A DNA stretch of 64,000 nucleotides from Sphingomonas jeddahensis (GTDB lineage Bacteria > Pseudomonadota > Alphaproteobacteria > Sphingomonadales > Sphingomonadaceae), in contig NZ_MPSB01000011.1 in assembly GCF_001981525.1 (NCBI RefSeq), positions 1 to 64,000 of the forward strand, in the 5' to 3' direction. This document shows, in pieces, positions 1 through 7,945 of this stretch. How positions within the stretch are numbered: the first letter of the stretch is position 1; every line of letters starts with the position of its first letter. The notes beneath the pieces are model-generated. The model did no database searches. It saw only the letters and a list, made by a program, of their open reading frames with translations, and was not told the DNA's origin. A program made the translations under genes and the position numbers.

Positions 1-8
1 GGCTGGCT

Positions 9-638
9 ATGCGGGGCTTGGCGGGGCGGGCCGTCGAGAAGATACGGGTGTGGCGGTGGCAGCGTGATCCGTTCCGCAATCTGGCGCTGCGTCGCTGGTT
101 TCGCGAAAAGTATCGGATCGACGTCGGGCTCTACAGCTATGGCTGTTTCGATCCCTGGCGAATGCCGGGGCCGCTCGTCGTCGGGCGTTACTGCTCGATC
201 GCGAAGACAGTCTATTCGGCCCCCGTCAACCATCCAGTCGGCGCGATCACCACTCATCCCGCACTATATGAACGGCAGTTCGGTGTGGTGGATGAAGACC
301 TGCATTATGACGATCCGCAAGTGATCGAGGATGATGTGTGGATCGGCCATCATGCGGTGATCCTGCCCGGATGCCGGCGGATCGGTCGTGGCGCCATCAT
401 CGGTGCGGGCGCAATCGTCACGCGGGACGTACCCCGATACGCCGTGGTCGCCGGAAATCCGGCGCGAGTGCTGCGCGAACGGTTCCCGCCCGATGTTCAG
501 GCCATGCTGGAGCAGAGCCGCTGGTGGGAGATGGATTTGGCCGGGCTTTGCGAGTTGGTCAGGGCCGATCCCGCAATCGTCTTTAGCCCCACGAGCGCGC
601 GGCTGCGTGGCTGGTGCGGCCTGGCTGAAGCGGCGTGA
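9..638 (+). CDS. CatB-like hexapeptide-repeat O-acetyltransferase
   Basis: A 209-residue acetyltransferase of the left-handed beta-helix type, probably acetylating a sugar or polysaccharide precursor with acetyl-CoA in the cytoplasm. The hexapeptide-repeat region spans about residues 95-150 ([17 protein letters not shown], then [19 protein letters not shown] and the typical end [14 protein letters not shown]). The SAPVNHP segment carries the His expected for the CatB/xenobiotic acetyltransferase family. Its stop codon overlaps the GTG start of the next glycosyltransferase in GTGA, so it is translationally coupled to a surface-polysaccharide gene set that continues off the left edge. The start lies 9 bases from the window edge, so an upstream start cannot be excluded. 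The acceptor sugar cannot be told from sequence. Confidence 0.85.
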   Translation: MRGLAGRAVEKIRVWRWQRDPFRNLALRRWFREKYRIDVGLYSYGCFDPWRMPGPLVVGRYCSIAKTVYSAPVNHPVGAITTHPALYERQFGVVDEDLHYDDPQVIEDDVWIGHHAVILPGCRRIGRGAIIGAGAIVTRDVPRYAVVAGNPARVLRERFPPDVQAMLEQSRWWEMDLAGLCELVRADPAIVFSPTSARLRGWCGLAEAA

Positions 639-1513
639 CGGCGATGGTCGAGATCAGTGTCATCATCCCGCACTACGACGATCTTGCGCGGCTTGATCGC
701 TGCCTGGCAGCGCTGTCGAAGCAGACGGTGACGCGGGACCGCTACGAAATCATTGTCGCCGACAACATGAGCCCGGCCGGCGAAGGGGCCGTGCGCGCTG
801 TGATTGCCGGGCGTGCACGGCTGGTCTTCGCACTCGAGAAAGGGGCGGGGCCGGCGCGCAACGCGGCGGCAGCGGCGGCTAGTGGCGGCTTGCTCGCCTT
901 CACCGATGCGGATTGTGTGCCCGATCCGACCTGGCTCGCTGCCGGCCTTTCCGCACTCGTGCGGCAAGACATGGTTGGCGGCAGGATAACGGTCTTGTGC
1001 GAGCGGGCCGGCATGAAGAGCGGCGCCGAGGCTTTCGAAACGGTGTTCGCCTTCAACAACCGGCGCTACATCGAGCAGGAGGGATTTTCCGTAACCGCCA
1101 ATCTGTTCTGCCGCCGCGATGTCTATGATGCGACGGGGCCATTTCGCGTCGGTGTTTCCGAGGATCGCGACTGGTGCCTGCGCGCCCGGGCGCTGGGCTT
1201 TCGACTGGCTTATCAGCAGGCGGCGGTAGTCGGCCACCCGGCGCGGGCGGATTGGCCATCGCTGATGCGCAAGTGGCGTCGGCTTCATGCCGAATTATTC
1301 GCCAATGCCCTGATGCGCCGCGGCGGCCGGCTGCGCTGGCTTGTGGCAAGCGCCGCCATGCCCGCGTCGATCCTGGCGCATTTGCCCCGCATCCTTGTCA
1401 GCCCGGCGCTCGCCGGCCATCGCGAGCGGGCGCTTGGCGCAGCAACTCTGGCGCGGCTGAGGTTGTGGCGGTTCGCCGATGGGCTGATGCGGCTGGTGGG
1501 CGCACGGGCATGA
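635..1513 (+). CDS. GT-A family 2 glycosyltransferase
   Basis: A 292-residue family 2 glycosyltransferase that would transfer a sugar from a nucleotide-sugar donor during polysaccharide assembly. The N-terminal [18 protein letters not shown] nucleotide-binding motif and the metal-binding D-A-D (residues 91-93, in [12 protein letters not shown]) are clear. The [14 protein letters not shown] segment near residue 180 is the usual acceptor-side ED motif. The GTG start at 635 gives a 4-base overlap with the acetyltransferase; an ATG at 644 is an alternative. It overlaps the next glycosyltransferase by ATGA, so the three genes form one operon. Donor and acceptor are unknown. Confidence 0.88.
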   Translation: MTAMVEISVIIPHYDDLARLDRCLAALSKQTVTRDRYEIIVADNMSPAGEGAVRAVIAGRARLVFALEKGAGPARNAAAAAASGGLLAFTDADCVPDPTWLAAGLSALVRQDMVGGRITVLCERAGMKSGAEAFETVFAFNNRRYIEQEGFSVTANLFCRRDVYDATGPFRVGVSEDRDWCLRARALGFRLAYQQAAVVGHPARADWPSLMRKWRRLHAELFANALMRRGGRLRWLVASAAMPASILAHLPRILVSPALAGHRERALGAATLARLRLWRFADGLMRLVGARA

Positions 1514-2430
1514 CGCCGATCGCGGTTTGCATCGTCTCGTTCCGCGATCCCGCGCTGATCGTGCGCTGCCTCGATGCTTTGGCTCACTCGACCTACCGAG
1601 ATTTCGAGGTAGTGCTCTGTGAGAATGGTGGGCCCGCTGCACGTCAGGCCTTGTGCGCAACGGTGCCGGCGTGCCTGGCGGGTGGGCAGCCGGTTTCGAT
1701 CCTCCCACAGACAGCGAACCTTGGCTATGCCGGCGGAGTTAACGCCGGAATGGCCGCGCGGCCCGACGCGCGGGCTTGGTGGGTGCTCAATCCCGACACG
1801 CAGGTTGAGCCCGACACCTTGGCCGCGCTGCTCGACCGGCTGATGCGCGGGGGGTGCGATGCGGTGGGCGGCATCCTGTACCATCCGGACGGGCGCGTTC
1901 AGGCCTATGGCGGGCGGTGGCATGGCTGGATGGCGCGCGCTACCTCGATTGGCCTTGGCGCATCGCTTGAGGCGCCGGTGGATGCGCAGGCGGTTGAGCG
2001 TCGGCTCGACTATCTGCTGGGCGCGTGCATGTTGGTCGGTCGCTCCTTTGTGAACGCGGCGGGGCCGATGCGCGATGATTATTTCCTCTATGCCGAGGAG
2101 ATCGAATGGTGCCTGCGGGCGCGGGCAAAGGGGATGCGGCTCGGCTTTACGCCGGATGCGCGGATCTGCCATGGACAGGGTGGAACGACCGGCTCGGCCA
2201 GCGCGGTCCACCGCCGGCCGCGGCTGCCGATCTATCTTGACGAGCGTAACAAGCTGCACGTCATCCGCGATACCACGCCGGCCCGCCTTCCGGTGGCGGT
2301 CGGCTCGTCCTTCCTGCTCGCCTGGGCGCGGTTCGGTCGGCGCGGGGCGATGCGCCAGTGGCGGGACGCACTAGCGGGATGGTGGGCAGGGGTGCGCAAT
2401 CAGCGAGGCGCCCCTTTGTGGCTGGGCTGA
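1510..2430 (+). CDS. GT2 glycosyltransferase, rhamnosyltransferase-like
   Basis: A 306-residue family 2 glycosyltransferase. The N-terminus has IAVCIVSFRDPALIVRCL. The LNPDT motif (N94-P95-D96) replaces the classical DxD and is typical of the rhamnosyltransferase-like WbbL branch. YFLYAEEIEWCLRARAKG supplies the acidic acceptor motif. The reading frame is open far upstream, but the ATG at 1510 overlaps the preceding stop by 4 bases and begins the conserved domain, so it is chosen. It is the last gene of the three-gene polysaccharide operon. A rhamnosyl specificity is a family-level guess only. Confidence 0.87.
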   Translation: MTPIAVCIVSFRDPALIVRCLDALAHSTYRDFEVVLCENGGPAARQALCATVPACLAGGQPVSILPQTANLGYAGGVNAGMAARPDARAWWVLNPDTQVEPDTLAALLDRLMRGGCDAVGGILYHPDGRVQAYGGRWHGWMARATSIGLGASLEAPVDAQAVERRLDYLLGACMLVGRSFVNAAGPMRDDYFLYAEEIEWCLRARAKGMRLGFTPDARICHGQGGTTGSASAVHRRPRLPIYLDERNKLHVIRDTTPARLPVAVGSSFLLAWARFGRRGAMRQWRDALAGWWAGVRNQRGAPLWLG

Positions 2431-2450
2431 ACACACGTCGCAGCCGAAAC

Positions 2451-2511
2451 ATACCGGTTGGTACTAAAAGCTGTTGACGACCCTCTGAGTGGTCAATATA
2501 CCGGTCGGTAC
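2451..2511 (+). promoter_or_regulatory. Tandem TetR-like operators around a promoter
   Basis: Two near-identical 14-mers, ATACCGGTTGGTAC (2451-2464) and ATACCGGTCGGTAC (2498-2511), lie 47 bp apart. The second contains the perfect dyad TACCG-GT-CGGTA; the first has one mismatch. Between and across them is a promoter-like pair, TTGACG (2474-2479), a 17-bp spacer, and TATACC (2497-2502). The second operator covers the -10, an arrangement expected for repression by a TetR-type dimer. The downstream gene is the unknown protein at 2673. Which regulator binds is not known. Confidence 0.5.
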
Positions 2512-2672
2512 ACAAGACGTGATCGCGGCCCTCCAAGCGCCGGCGCAGTGACTTATCGCTTCCATGCAGGGCCAGGGCCCCGTGTGGTTCACCGTTTGAT
2601 GATGATGGGACGTGGCCGCCGCAGTGGTGGCGCTTGGTCGCCGCTGGCCTGTGGACGGAAAGGGGACGCAGC

Positions 2673-3092
2673 ATGGCTTATATAGCATTCGACACCATCG
2701 ACGGTGGGCCTTCGTCCGCCTTCCCTTCGGCGCCTGCTGCGCCAGCGCTGATCGAAACCGCTGAGGACATCGACAAGGCCGCTGGCTCGCGGCTCGGTGC
2801 GCTTGAATGGGCGGTCGTGGCGCTGGCGCGCCGTGATACGTTGTCGTCCTTGCGTGCGCCTGGTCGCATGTCGACGGCGCTTCGTGCGATCCTTCGCCAG
2901 AACAATCCGCGCCTTGCTGATGAACGGCTGGAGGCACTGCGGCGGATGGCCGTGCTTGCATGGCACCACAGCTTTCAAGTTCCGACCAGTGAGCTGCGCG
3001 CCTTCTTCGGCGCTGGCTTCACGGTCGGTCAGTATGAGGCGATGATGGCCAGCATTGTTGCTACGCGGGCGAAGGAGCCGCCGCGTCGCTGA
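2673..3092 (+). CDS. Hypothetical protein, sphingomonad type
   Basis: A 139-residue protein I do not recognise. The first 35 residues are Ala/Pro/Ser-rich and probably unstructured. The rest is predicted mostly helical (for example ALEWAVVALARRD, DERLEALRRMAVLAWHH and FTVGQYEAMMASIVATRA), with no signal peptide or membrane segment. The ATG at 2673 is preferred over one at 2634 because it follows a GGGGACGC purine run. It sits alone behind tandem TetR-like operators, so it is probably regulated independently of the upstream polysaccharide operon. Confidence 0.55.
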   Translation: MAYIAFDTIDGGPSSAFPSAPAAPALIETAEDIDKAAGSRLGALEWAVVALARRDTLSSLRAPGRMSTALRAILRQNNPRLADERLEALRRMAVLAWHHSFQVPTSELRAFFGAGFTVGQYEAMMASIVATRAKEPPRR

Positions 3093-3437
3093 ATGCACTC
3101 ATTTACCGCTCGTGCGTTTAGCGGGCGAGAGGACATCGGGACGCAACGCCCTGACGTCGTCAGAGAGCATCGTTGATTGCTGGCCTGCTCAGCTAGAAAG
3201 CGGGAGAAGATAGAAGATCGTGGCAATCTCTCGCCGATGATATGCGGAAATCTTCAAGAGCGTAGCAAAAGCAGGGCGCGAGGCGGCTGAACAATCGGTC
3301 GTCTGCCGGGGGCCACGACCCTATCGGCGCTGAACTGATCGGCATCGATGTGCCGTATTAGTTGCCGGTTTCAGCGCCCGCTACGGAACGGGCGCCGATT
3401 TCACTTCGTTGAGCGGACCATTCATCAGGAGGATGGG
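3093..3437. other. Gene-free leader region of the stress operon
   Basis: A stretch of 345 bases with no credible gene on either strand. The left part holds nothing I recognise. The right end holds the EcfG-type promoter at 3385-3410 and a strong ribosome-binding site (CAGGAGG, 3426-3432) just before the ATG at 3438. Confidence 0.6.
3385..3410 (+). promoter_or_regulatory. Putative EcfG general-stress promoter
   Basis: GGAAC at 3385-3389, a 17-base spacer, then CGTT at 3407-3410. This matches the alphaproteobacterial EcfG consensus (GGAAC-N16/17-CGTT) exactly. It implies a start near 3416-3418 and a 5' leader of about 20 bases before the SRPBCC gene. The SRPBCC/ADH/SDR operon is therefore a likely member of the general stress response. 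Confidence 0.65.
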
Positions 3438-4043
3438 ATGGCCGACACGATCGACCCCGCGCGCGCAGACGATGCGCCGCTCACCACATCGAAACATCGA
3501 TCCGCGGCCGCGGACGCAATCGCCGGGAAACTTGGCACTCCCGAGGACGGCGACGCCGACACGCTGATCGGCCGTACCGTGACGATCAAGCGCCCACGCG
3601 CCGAGCTGTATGCCTATTGGCGCGATTTCACCAACCTGCCGACCTTCATGGACAATGTCGAGCGGATCGAACGGCTCGACGATCGTCGCACGCACTGGAC
3701 GGTGAAGGCGCCGGGTGAACGTACCGTGGAATGGACGGCCGTCGTTACCGACGAGCGCGAGGGCGAGTATATCGCCTGGGCCTCCGAGGAAGGCGCAGAC
3801 GTGCCCAACAGCGGCCGGATCGAGTTTCGAGACGCGCAGGGCGGCCGCGGCACAATCGTTTCCGCGACCATCCTCTACGATCCGCCCGCTGGCGTGATCG
3901 GCAAGATCATCGCCAAGATGTTCCAGCGCGAACCCGCCATTCAGGCGCGGCGCGACCTGCGCCGCTTCAAGCAGCTGATGGAAACCGGCGAAGTCGCCAC
4001 CGGCGCGCGCAACCAGCGCCTTCTGGACGAGGGGAAGAACTGA
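3438..4043 (+). CDS. SRPBCC family protein (cyclase/dehydrase-like)
   Basis: A 201-residue soluble protein with a START/SRPBCC-like fold over about residues 45-175 ([23 protein letters not shown], later [20 protein letters not shown] and [15 protein letters not shown]). These proteins bind hydrophobic ligands, and many bacterial members of this subgroup are stress-induced and of unknown function. The ATG at 3438 follows an AGGAGG site. The stop overlaps the downstream alcohol dehydrogenase by one base (TGATG). It is the first gene behind the EcfG-type promoter. Confidence 0.8.
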   Translation: MADTIDPARADDAPLTTSKHRSAAADAIAGKLGTPEDGDADTLIGRTVTIKRPRAELYAYWRDFTNLPTFMDNVERIERLDDRRTHWTVKAPGERTVEWTAVVTDEREGEYIAWASEEGADVPNSGRIEFRDAQGGRGTIVSATILYDPPAGVIGKIIAKMFQREPAIQARRDLRRFKQLMETGEVATGARNQRLLDEGKN

Positions 4044-5239
4044 TGCGAGCACTGGCTTGGCACGGCAAGCATGACGTGCGCGTGGACACGGTCGACGACC
4101 CCGAGATCCTCAACCCACGCGATGCGATCATCAAGATCACGTCCACCGCGATCTGCGGGTCGGACCTTCACTTGTATGATGGGTACATCCCGACGATGCA
4201 GTCGGGCGACATCCTTGGCCATGAATTCATGGGCGAGGTGGTCGAGATCGGATCCAAGTCGACGCTGAAGAAGGGACAGCGCGTGGTGGTGCCGTTCACC
4301 ATCTCGTGCGGCAGCTGCTATCATTGCGGCAAGCATCAATATTCGGCGTGCGACAATGGCCTGCCGGCGGACAATCAGGATATCGCCATGTCGCTCTACG
4401 GCCAGCCGATGTCTGGGCTGTTCGGCTATAGCCACATGACCGGCGGCTATTCGGGCGGGCAGGCGGAATATGTCCGCGTGCCGTTCAGCGACGTCGGCCC
4501 GATTGTGGTGCCAGACGGGGTGCCGGACGAGAAAGTGCTGTTCCTGTCCGACATCCTCCCCACCGGCTGGATGGCGGCGGAGAATGCCCAGATCGAGCCG
4601 GGTGATACGGTGGCGGTGTGGGGCTGCGGGCCGGTGGGCCTGTTCGCGGTGCAATCGGCGTTCCTGATGGGCGCCGAGCGCGTGATCGCGATCGATCACT
4701 TTCCGCGCCGGCTGGAATTGGCAAAGAAGTTTGGCGCCGAGACGATCAACTTCGAGGAAACCTCCACCTATGAAGCGCTGATGGAGATGACCGGCGGGAT
4801 CGGACCCGACGCGTGCATCGATTCCGTCGGACTGGAGGCGCACGGCTTCTTCATCGACAATGTGATCGACCAGATCAAAGCGTCCACCTTCCTGGGCACC
4901 GATCGGCCGCATTCGATCCGCCAGGCGATTCTGGCGTGCCGCAAGGGCGGGCGCGTGTCGATGCCCGCAGTCTATGGCGGGTTCGTGGACAAATTCCCGC
5001 TCGGCGCCTTCATGCAGAAGGGCCTGACGTTGAAGACCGGGCAGACGCACGTCCAGCATTACATGCCGGGGCTGCTCAACGCGATCATGGAGGAGAAGAT
5101 CGATACGACCTTCCTGATCAGCCACACGCTGCCGCTGGAGAATGCGCCGGACGGCTATCGCATGTTCCATGACAAGCAGAACGAAGTGACCAAAGTGGTG
5201 CTCAAGCCCGGTCTTGAACGCGTCGAGATCGACGTCTGA
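4043..5239 (+). CDS. Zinc-dependent alcohol dehydrogenase (MDR family)
   Basis: A 398-residue medium-chain dehydrogenase, probably NAD(P)-dependent and cytoplasmic, of the glutathione-independent formaldehyde dehydrogenase-like branch. Catalytic zinc ligands C38 and H60-E61 ([14 protein letters not shown]) and structural zinc cysteines C89, C92, C95 and C103 are all present. The Rossmann motif WGCGPVG is at about residues 193-199. The length is normal for the branch. Start at the TGATG junction with the SRPBCC gene; the downstream SDR follows 12 bases later. The family usually oxidises small alcohols or aldehydes, but the real substrate is unknown. Confidence 0.9.
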   Translation: MRALAWHGKHDVRVDTVDDPEILNPRDAIIKITSTAICGSDLHLYDGYIPTMQSGDILGHEFMGEVVEIGSKSTLKKGQRVVVPFTISCGSCYHCGKHQYSACDNGLPADNQDIAMSLYGQPMSGLFGYSHMTGGYSGGQAEYVRVPFSDVGPIVVPDGVPDEKVLFLSDILPTGWMAAENAQIEPGDTVAVWGCGPVGLFAVQSAFLMGAERVIAIDHFPRRLELAKKFGAETINFEETSTYEALMEMTGGIGPDACIDSVGLEAHGFFIDNVIDQIKASTFLGTDRPHSIRQAILACRKGGRVSMPAVYGGFVDKFPLGAFMQKGLTLKTGQTHVQHYMPGLLNAIMEEKIDTTFLISHTLPLENAPDGYRMFHDKQNEVTKVVLKPGLERVEIDV

Positions 5240-5251
5240 AGGAGAGACATC

Positions 5252-6037
5252 ATGGCTGACAAACTTGCCATTGTTACCGGCGCGTCGACCGGCATAGGCT
5301 TCGAACTCGCGAGCATCGCGGCGCGCGAGGGCTATGACCTGATCGTCGTCGCGGACGAGCCGCTGATCGAGGCGGCGGCGAAGGATATCAAGCAGTTCGG
5401 CACCGACGTTCAATCGGTGGAGGCGGACCTGTCCTCGATCGAAGGCGTTGACCGGATGCTCGCCGCCGCGGGCGGGCGGCGCATCGATCTGGTCTGCGCC
5501 AATGCCGGGATCAGCAAGGGCGGGCCGTTCCTGGATATTTCCGTGGAGGATTGGCGCCATTCGGTGGACACCAACGTCACCGGCACCGTCTATTTGCTGC
5601 AAAATGTGCTGCGCGACATGGTGGCGCGCGGATCGGGCAAGGTGCTGGTGACCGGTTCGATTGCTGGCTACATCCCCGGCAGCTTCAACGCGATCTACAA
5701 TGCCACCAAGGCGTTCATCGACAATTTTACCGAGGCGCTGCGCAACGAGCTGAAGGATGTCGAGGGCGTGACGCTGACCACGCTGATGCCCGGGCCGACC
5801 GATACCGAATTCTTCGCGCGGGCGGACATGCTGGATACGTCTGTGGGGCAGAGCGACAAGAAGGCCGATCCCGCCAAGGTGGCGCAGGACGGCTGGGAAG
5901 CGCTGATCGCGGGCAAGGGGCACATCGTCTCGGGGCTGTCGAACAAGCTGCAGGTGCTGGGTTCGGGCGTGATGCCGCAATCGACGTTGGCGGAAATGCA
6001 CCGCGGCATGGCGGAGCCGGGCTCGGGGAAGGAATAG
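5252..6037 (+). CDS. SDR family oxidoreductase
   Basis: A 261-residue classical short-chain dehydrogenase. It has the cofactor motif TGASTGIG (residues 9-16), the NAG motif (CANAGIS) and the catalytic YNATK (Y149, K153). AGGAGAGACATC precedes the ATG. It is the third gene of the stress-type operon after the SRPBCC protein and Zn-ADH, which suggests redox handling of a shared metabolite or reactive carbonyl. The C-terminal part after residue 200 lacks recognisable substrate signatures. Confidence 0.88.
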   Translation: MADKLAIVTGASTGIGFELASIAAREGYDLIVVADEPLIEAAAKDIKQFGTDVQSVEADLSSIEGVDRMLAAAGGRRIDLVCANAGISKGGPFLDISVEDWRHSVDTNVTGTVYLLQNVLRDMVARGSGKVLVTGSIAGYIPGSFNAIYNATKAFIDNFTEALRNELKDVEGVTLTTLMPGPTDTEFFARADMLDTSVGQSDKKADPAKVAQDGWEALIAGKGHIVSGLSNKLQVLGSGVMPQSTLAEMHRGMAEPGSGKE

Positions 6038-6050
6038 CCGCGAGCCGAAA

Positions 6051-6160
6051 CCGTCATCCCGGCCTTGAGCCGGGATCCAACCTTCCGCGGGCGCTGCCGT
6101 CAGTCACTCGGGCGCAGCGCTCGCGGCGCCATGGATCCCGGCTCAAGGCCGGGATGACGG
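6051..6160. repeat. 28-bp perfect inverted repeat (family 1 palindrome)
   Basis: A 28-base left arm (6051-6078, starting CCGTCATCCCGGCC) has a perfect reverse complement at 6133-6160, separated by 54 bases. It lies between the convergent ends of the SDR and TetR genes and could act as a bidirectional terminator. The core CGTCA-CCCGGCC recurs, diverged, at 16506-16533, so it is a dispersed intergenic element. Confidence 0.8.
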
Positions 6161-6177
6161 CGTGGTGACTCGCTGTT

Positions 6178-6846
6178 CTACAACGCGTCGATCCGCGCCT
6201 CCAGCCGGGCGACGATGGCGGCCACCAAGGCGCTGTCCACCCGCGGCCAGCCGCCGAAATCGAGCGAGACCTGACGTGCGGTGCTGAAGGCCGAGAAGCT
6301 GGAGAGCAGCAGCAGCGCCTCCAGCTTGTCCTCATCCACTGGCGCGGCGCGCGCCTGCACTGCCGCGACCAGCGCCGCGACGAGCGCCAGGCCCGGCTCC
6401 CATAGGTCGCGATACATCAAATCGTGCGCCAGCCCGGCGCCGTTCATCTCCCGCATCATGAACGTCATCCAGCCGTCGTCGTCGGCGGTATCGAGCAACA
6501 TGGTCGCGAGCATCGCTACCACGTGCCGCAACGCCGCCCGCGCCGCCTCCCGATCGCGCGGCATATCGGCCTGGATCGCCTCCACGCCGGCCTGCATCTG
6601 CGCGCGATAGCGCTCGACGACATGTTCGGCGCAGGCGCGGTACAGCCCTTCCTTGCTGCCGAAATGATAGGTGATCGCTGGCAGCCCCACGCCGGTCTTG
6701 CGCGCGATGTCGCGCGTGCTGGTCGCCTCGAAGCCGTTGGTGCCGAATAGCACCAGCGCCGCATCGATCAGCCGCGCCCGAGTCTCAGCGCTGTTCCGGT
6801 AGGGGCCGCGCGCCGCACGTGGTCTGGTGTCTGCTTTCTCCGTCAC
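6178..6846 (-). CDS. TetR family transcriptional regulator
   Basis: A 222-residue TetR repressor. The N-terminal helix-turn-helix domain is clear (ETRARLIDAALVLFGTNGF, then TSTRDIARKTGVG and ITYHFGSKEGLY), followed by a helical ligand-binding domain. The frame is open to 6942, but that would overlap the divergent MpaB-like gene, so the GTG at 6846 (VTEKADTRP) is chosen. It is divergent from the MpaB-like oxygenase and probably controls it through the dyad at 6907-6916. The effector is unknown. Confidence 0.85.
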   Translation of the reverse strand: MTEKADTRPRAARGPYRNSAETRARLIDAALVLFGTNGFEATSTRDIARKTGVGLPAITYHFGSKEGLYRACAEHVVERYRAQMQAGVEAIQADMPRDREAARAALRHVVAMLATMLLDTADDDGWMTFMMREMNGAGLAHDLMYRDLWEPGLALVAALVAAVQARAAPVDEDKLEALLLLSSFSAFSTARQVSLDFGGWPRVDSALVAAIVARLEARIDAL

Positions 6847-6899
6847 CGCGCGGCCATAGACGATGCGTGCTTGCGCGACAGCCCCAGCCGATCTACATG

Positions 6900-6922
6900 A
6901 AATACTATCGAACGATCGGTAT
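6900..6922. promoter_or_regulatory. Candidate TetR operator between divergent genes
   Basis: The perfect dyad ATCG-AA-CGAT lies at 6907-6916, flanked by AATAC at 6901-6905 and GTATT at 6919-6923, which extend the symmetry imperfectly. Its place between the divergent TetR and MpaB-like genes fits an autoregulatory operator. No footprint evidence is available. Confidence 0.4.
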
Positions 6923-6934
6923 TGGAGTGCCGCC

Positions 6935-7849
6935 ATGGCCACCGACTATACGGGTTACCAGATCGACTATCTTCGCCCGATCGGCGAAGCATCGCTCGTG
7001 CCGCCGACGTCACCGCAATGGCGCGTGTTCAAGAATCCCGTGGCGATCGCGATCGGCGGCGTTGCAGCGGTGCTGCTGGAGTTCGCCGACGCGCGGATCC
7101 GGTCGGGGGTGTGGGATCATTCGACCTATAAGGTCGATCCGATCGGCCGCTCCAAGCGCACCGGCATCGCGGCGATGGCTGGCGTGTTCGGCCCGGCGAG
7201 CGCGGCGCGGCGGATCATCGGCGGCGTCAATCGCATGCATCGCAAGGTGGTAGGTGAGACGCCGAGGGGCGAGGCGTACCGCGCGCTCGATCCCGAACTG
7301 CTCGATTGGGTGAGCGCCACTGCCGGCTATGGCTTCCTTGAGGCCTATCACCGCTTTGTGCGGCCGATGTCGCCGGCGGAGCGTACGGCTTATTACCGCG
7401 ACAGCGAGGCAGTCACACGGCTCTATGGCGTGGAGCATCCGCTCACCAGTGACGGCGACTTCTTCGCGATGCTCGACCGGCTGTCACCGCGCTTCGAGGC
7501 CCATCCGATCAACCGCGAGTTCCTCGACATCATCCAATCCGGCAAGGCAGCACCGGCGGTGCCGAAGTTCCTGCACCGCGCGCTCGCCCGCGCCGCCGTG
7601 TCGCTGCTGCCGGATGCGGTGCGGCAGCGGCTGGAGCTAGGCGCCGAGTTCGACCTGTCCGCTGCCGACCGGCTGATGCTGCGCATTGCGGGGCGGCTTG
7701 CCGACACGGTGCGAGATCGCAATTCGCCCGCCTGTCAGGCGGCGCGCAGGTTGGGCCTGCCGGGGGATTTCGCATGGCGCTCGCCGGCGGCACAGGCGCG
7801 GTTGCTCGGTGAGAATCCACCGCGTGCGCCAACCGCCGCGACGACCTGA
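6935..7849 (+). CDS. Oxygenase MpaB family protein (DUF2236)
   Basis: A 304-residue member of the MpaB/DUF2236 group, which is related to the rubber oxygenase Lcp. Characterised relatives use a b-type heme to cleave double bonds in isoprenoid chains. Supporting segments are NPVAIAIGGVAAVLLEFADARIRSGVWDHS near the N-terminus, RMHRKVVGETPRGEAYRALDPELLDWV, and the AYHRFVRPMSPAERTAYY region. The ATG at 6935 follows TATTGGAGTG. It is divergent from a TetR gene and followed by a TonB receptor, which suggests a first oxidative step on a hydrophobic substrate. The heme ligand cannot be assigned safely here. Confidence 0.75.
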   Translation: MATDYTGYQIDYLRPIGEASLVPPTSPQWRVFKNPVAIAIGGVAAVLLEFADARIRSGVWDHSTYKVDPIGRSKRTGIAAMAGVFGPASAARRIIGGVNRMHRKVVGETPRGEAYRALDPELLDWVSATAGYGFLEAYHRFVRPMSPAERTAYYRDSEAVTRLYGVEHPLTSDGDFFAMLDRLSPRFEAHPINREFLDIIQSGKAAPAVPKFLHRALARAAVSLLPDAVRQRLELGAEFDLSAADRLMLRIAGRLADTVRDRNSPACQAARRLGLPGDFAWRSPAAQARLLGENPPRAPTAATT

Positions 7850-7863
7850 CAGAGGTGTCAGGC
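7844..7863 (+). promoter_or_regulatory. lux-box-like dyad upstream of TonB receptor
   Basis: A 20-base element, ACCTGACA-GAGG-TGTCAGGC, with 7 of 8 arm positions paired. It fits the ACCTG-N10-CAGGT pattern of LuxR-type operators. It overlaps the stop codon of the MpaB-like gene and ends 82 bases before the receptor ATG. If centred at -42.5, transcription would start near 7896. The same ACCTGAC/GTCAGG arms recur at 14711-14730 beside the luxR gene. Confidence 0.55.
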
Positions 7864-7880
7864 GCCGCATGATGCGGCGC
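7862..7880. repeat. 19-bp near-perfect palindrome
   Basis: GCGCCGCAT-G-ATGCGGCGC has 9-base arms and a one-base centre. It immediately follows the lux-box-like dyad and lies in the presumed -35 to -16 region of the TonB receptor promoter. It could be a second operator or an RNA hairpin ending the MpaB-like transcript; no U-run follows it. Confidence 0.6.
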
Positions 7881-7945
7881 TGGTACAGGAACATGGATCA
7901 AGACGCCCGAGAACAGGGTGCTGAACTGGATTGGGGAGGGGATCA

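Noticed and set aside
3941..6001. A 686-residue open frame on the minus strand across the Zn-ADH and SDR genes
   Set aside because: It lies antisense to two clear enzymes with intact motifs. Long open antisense frames are expected in such GC-rich sequence, and it shows no domain signal.
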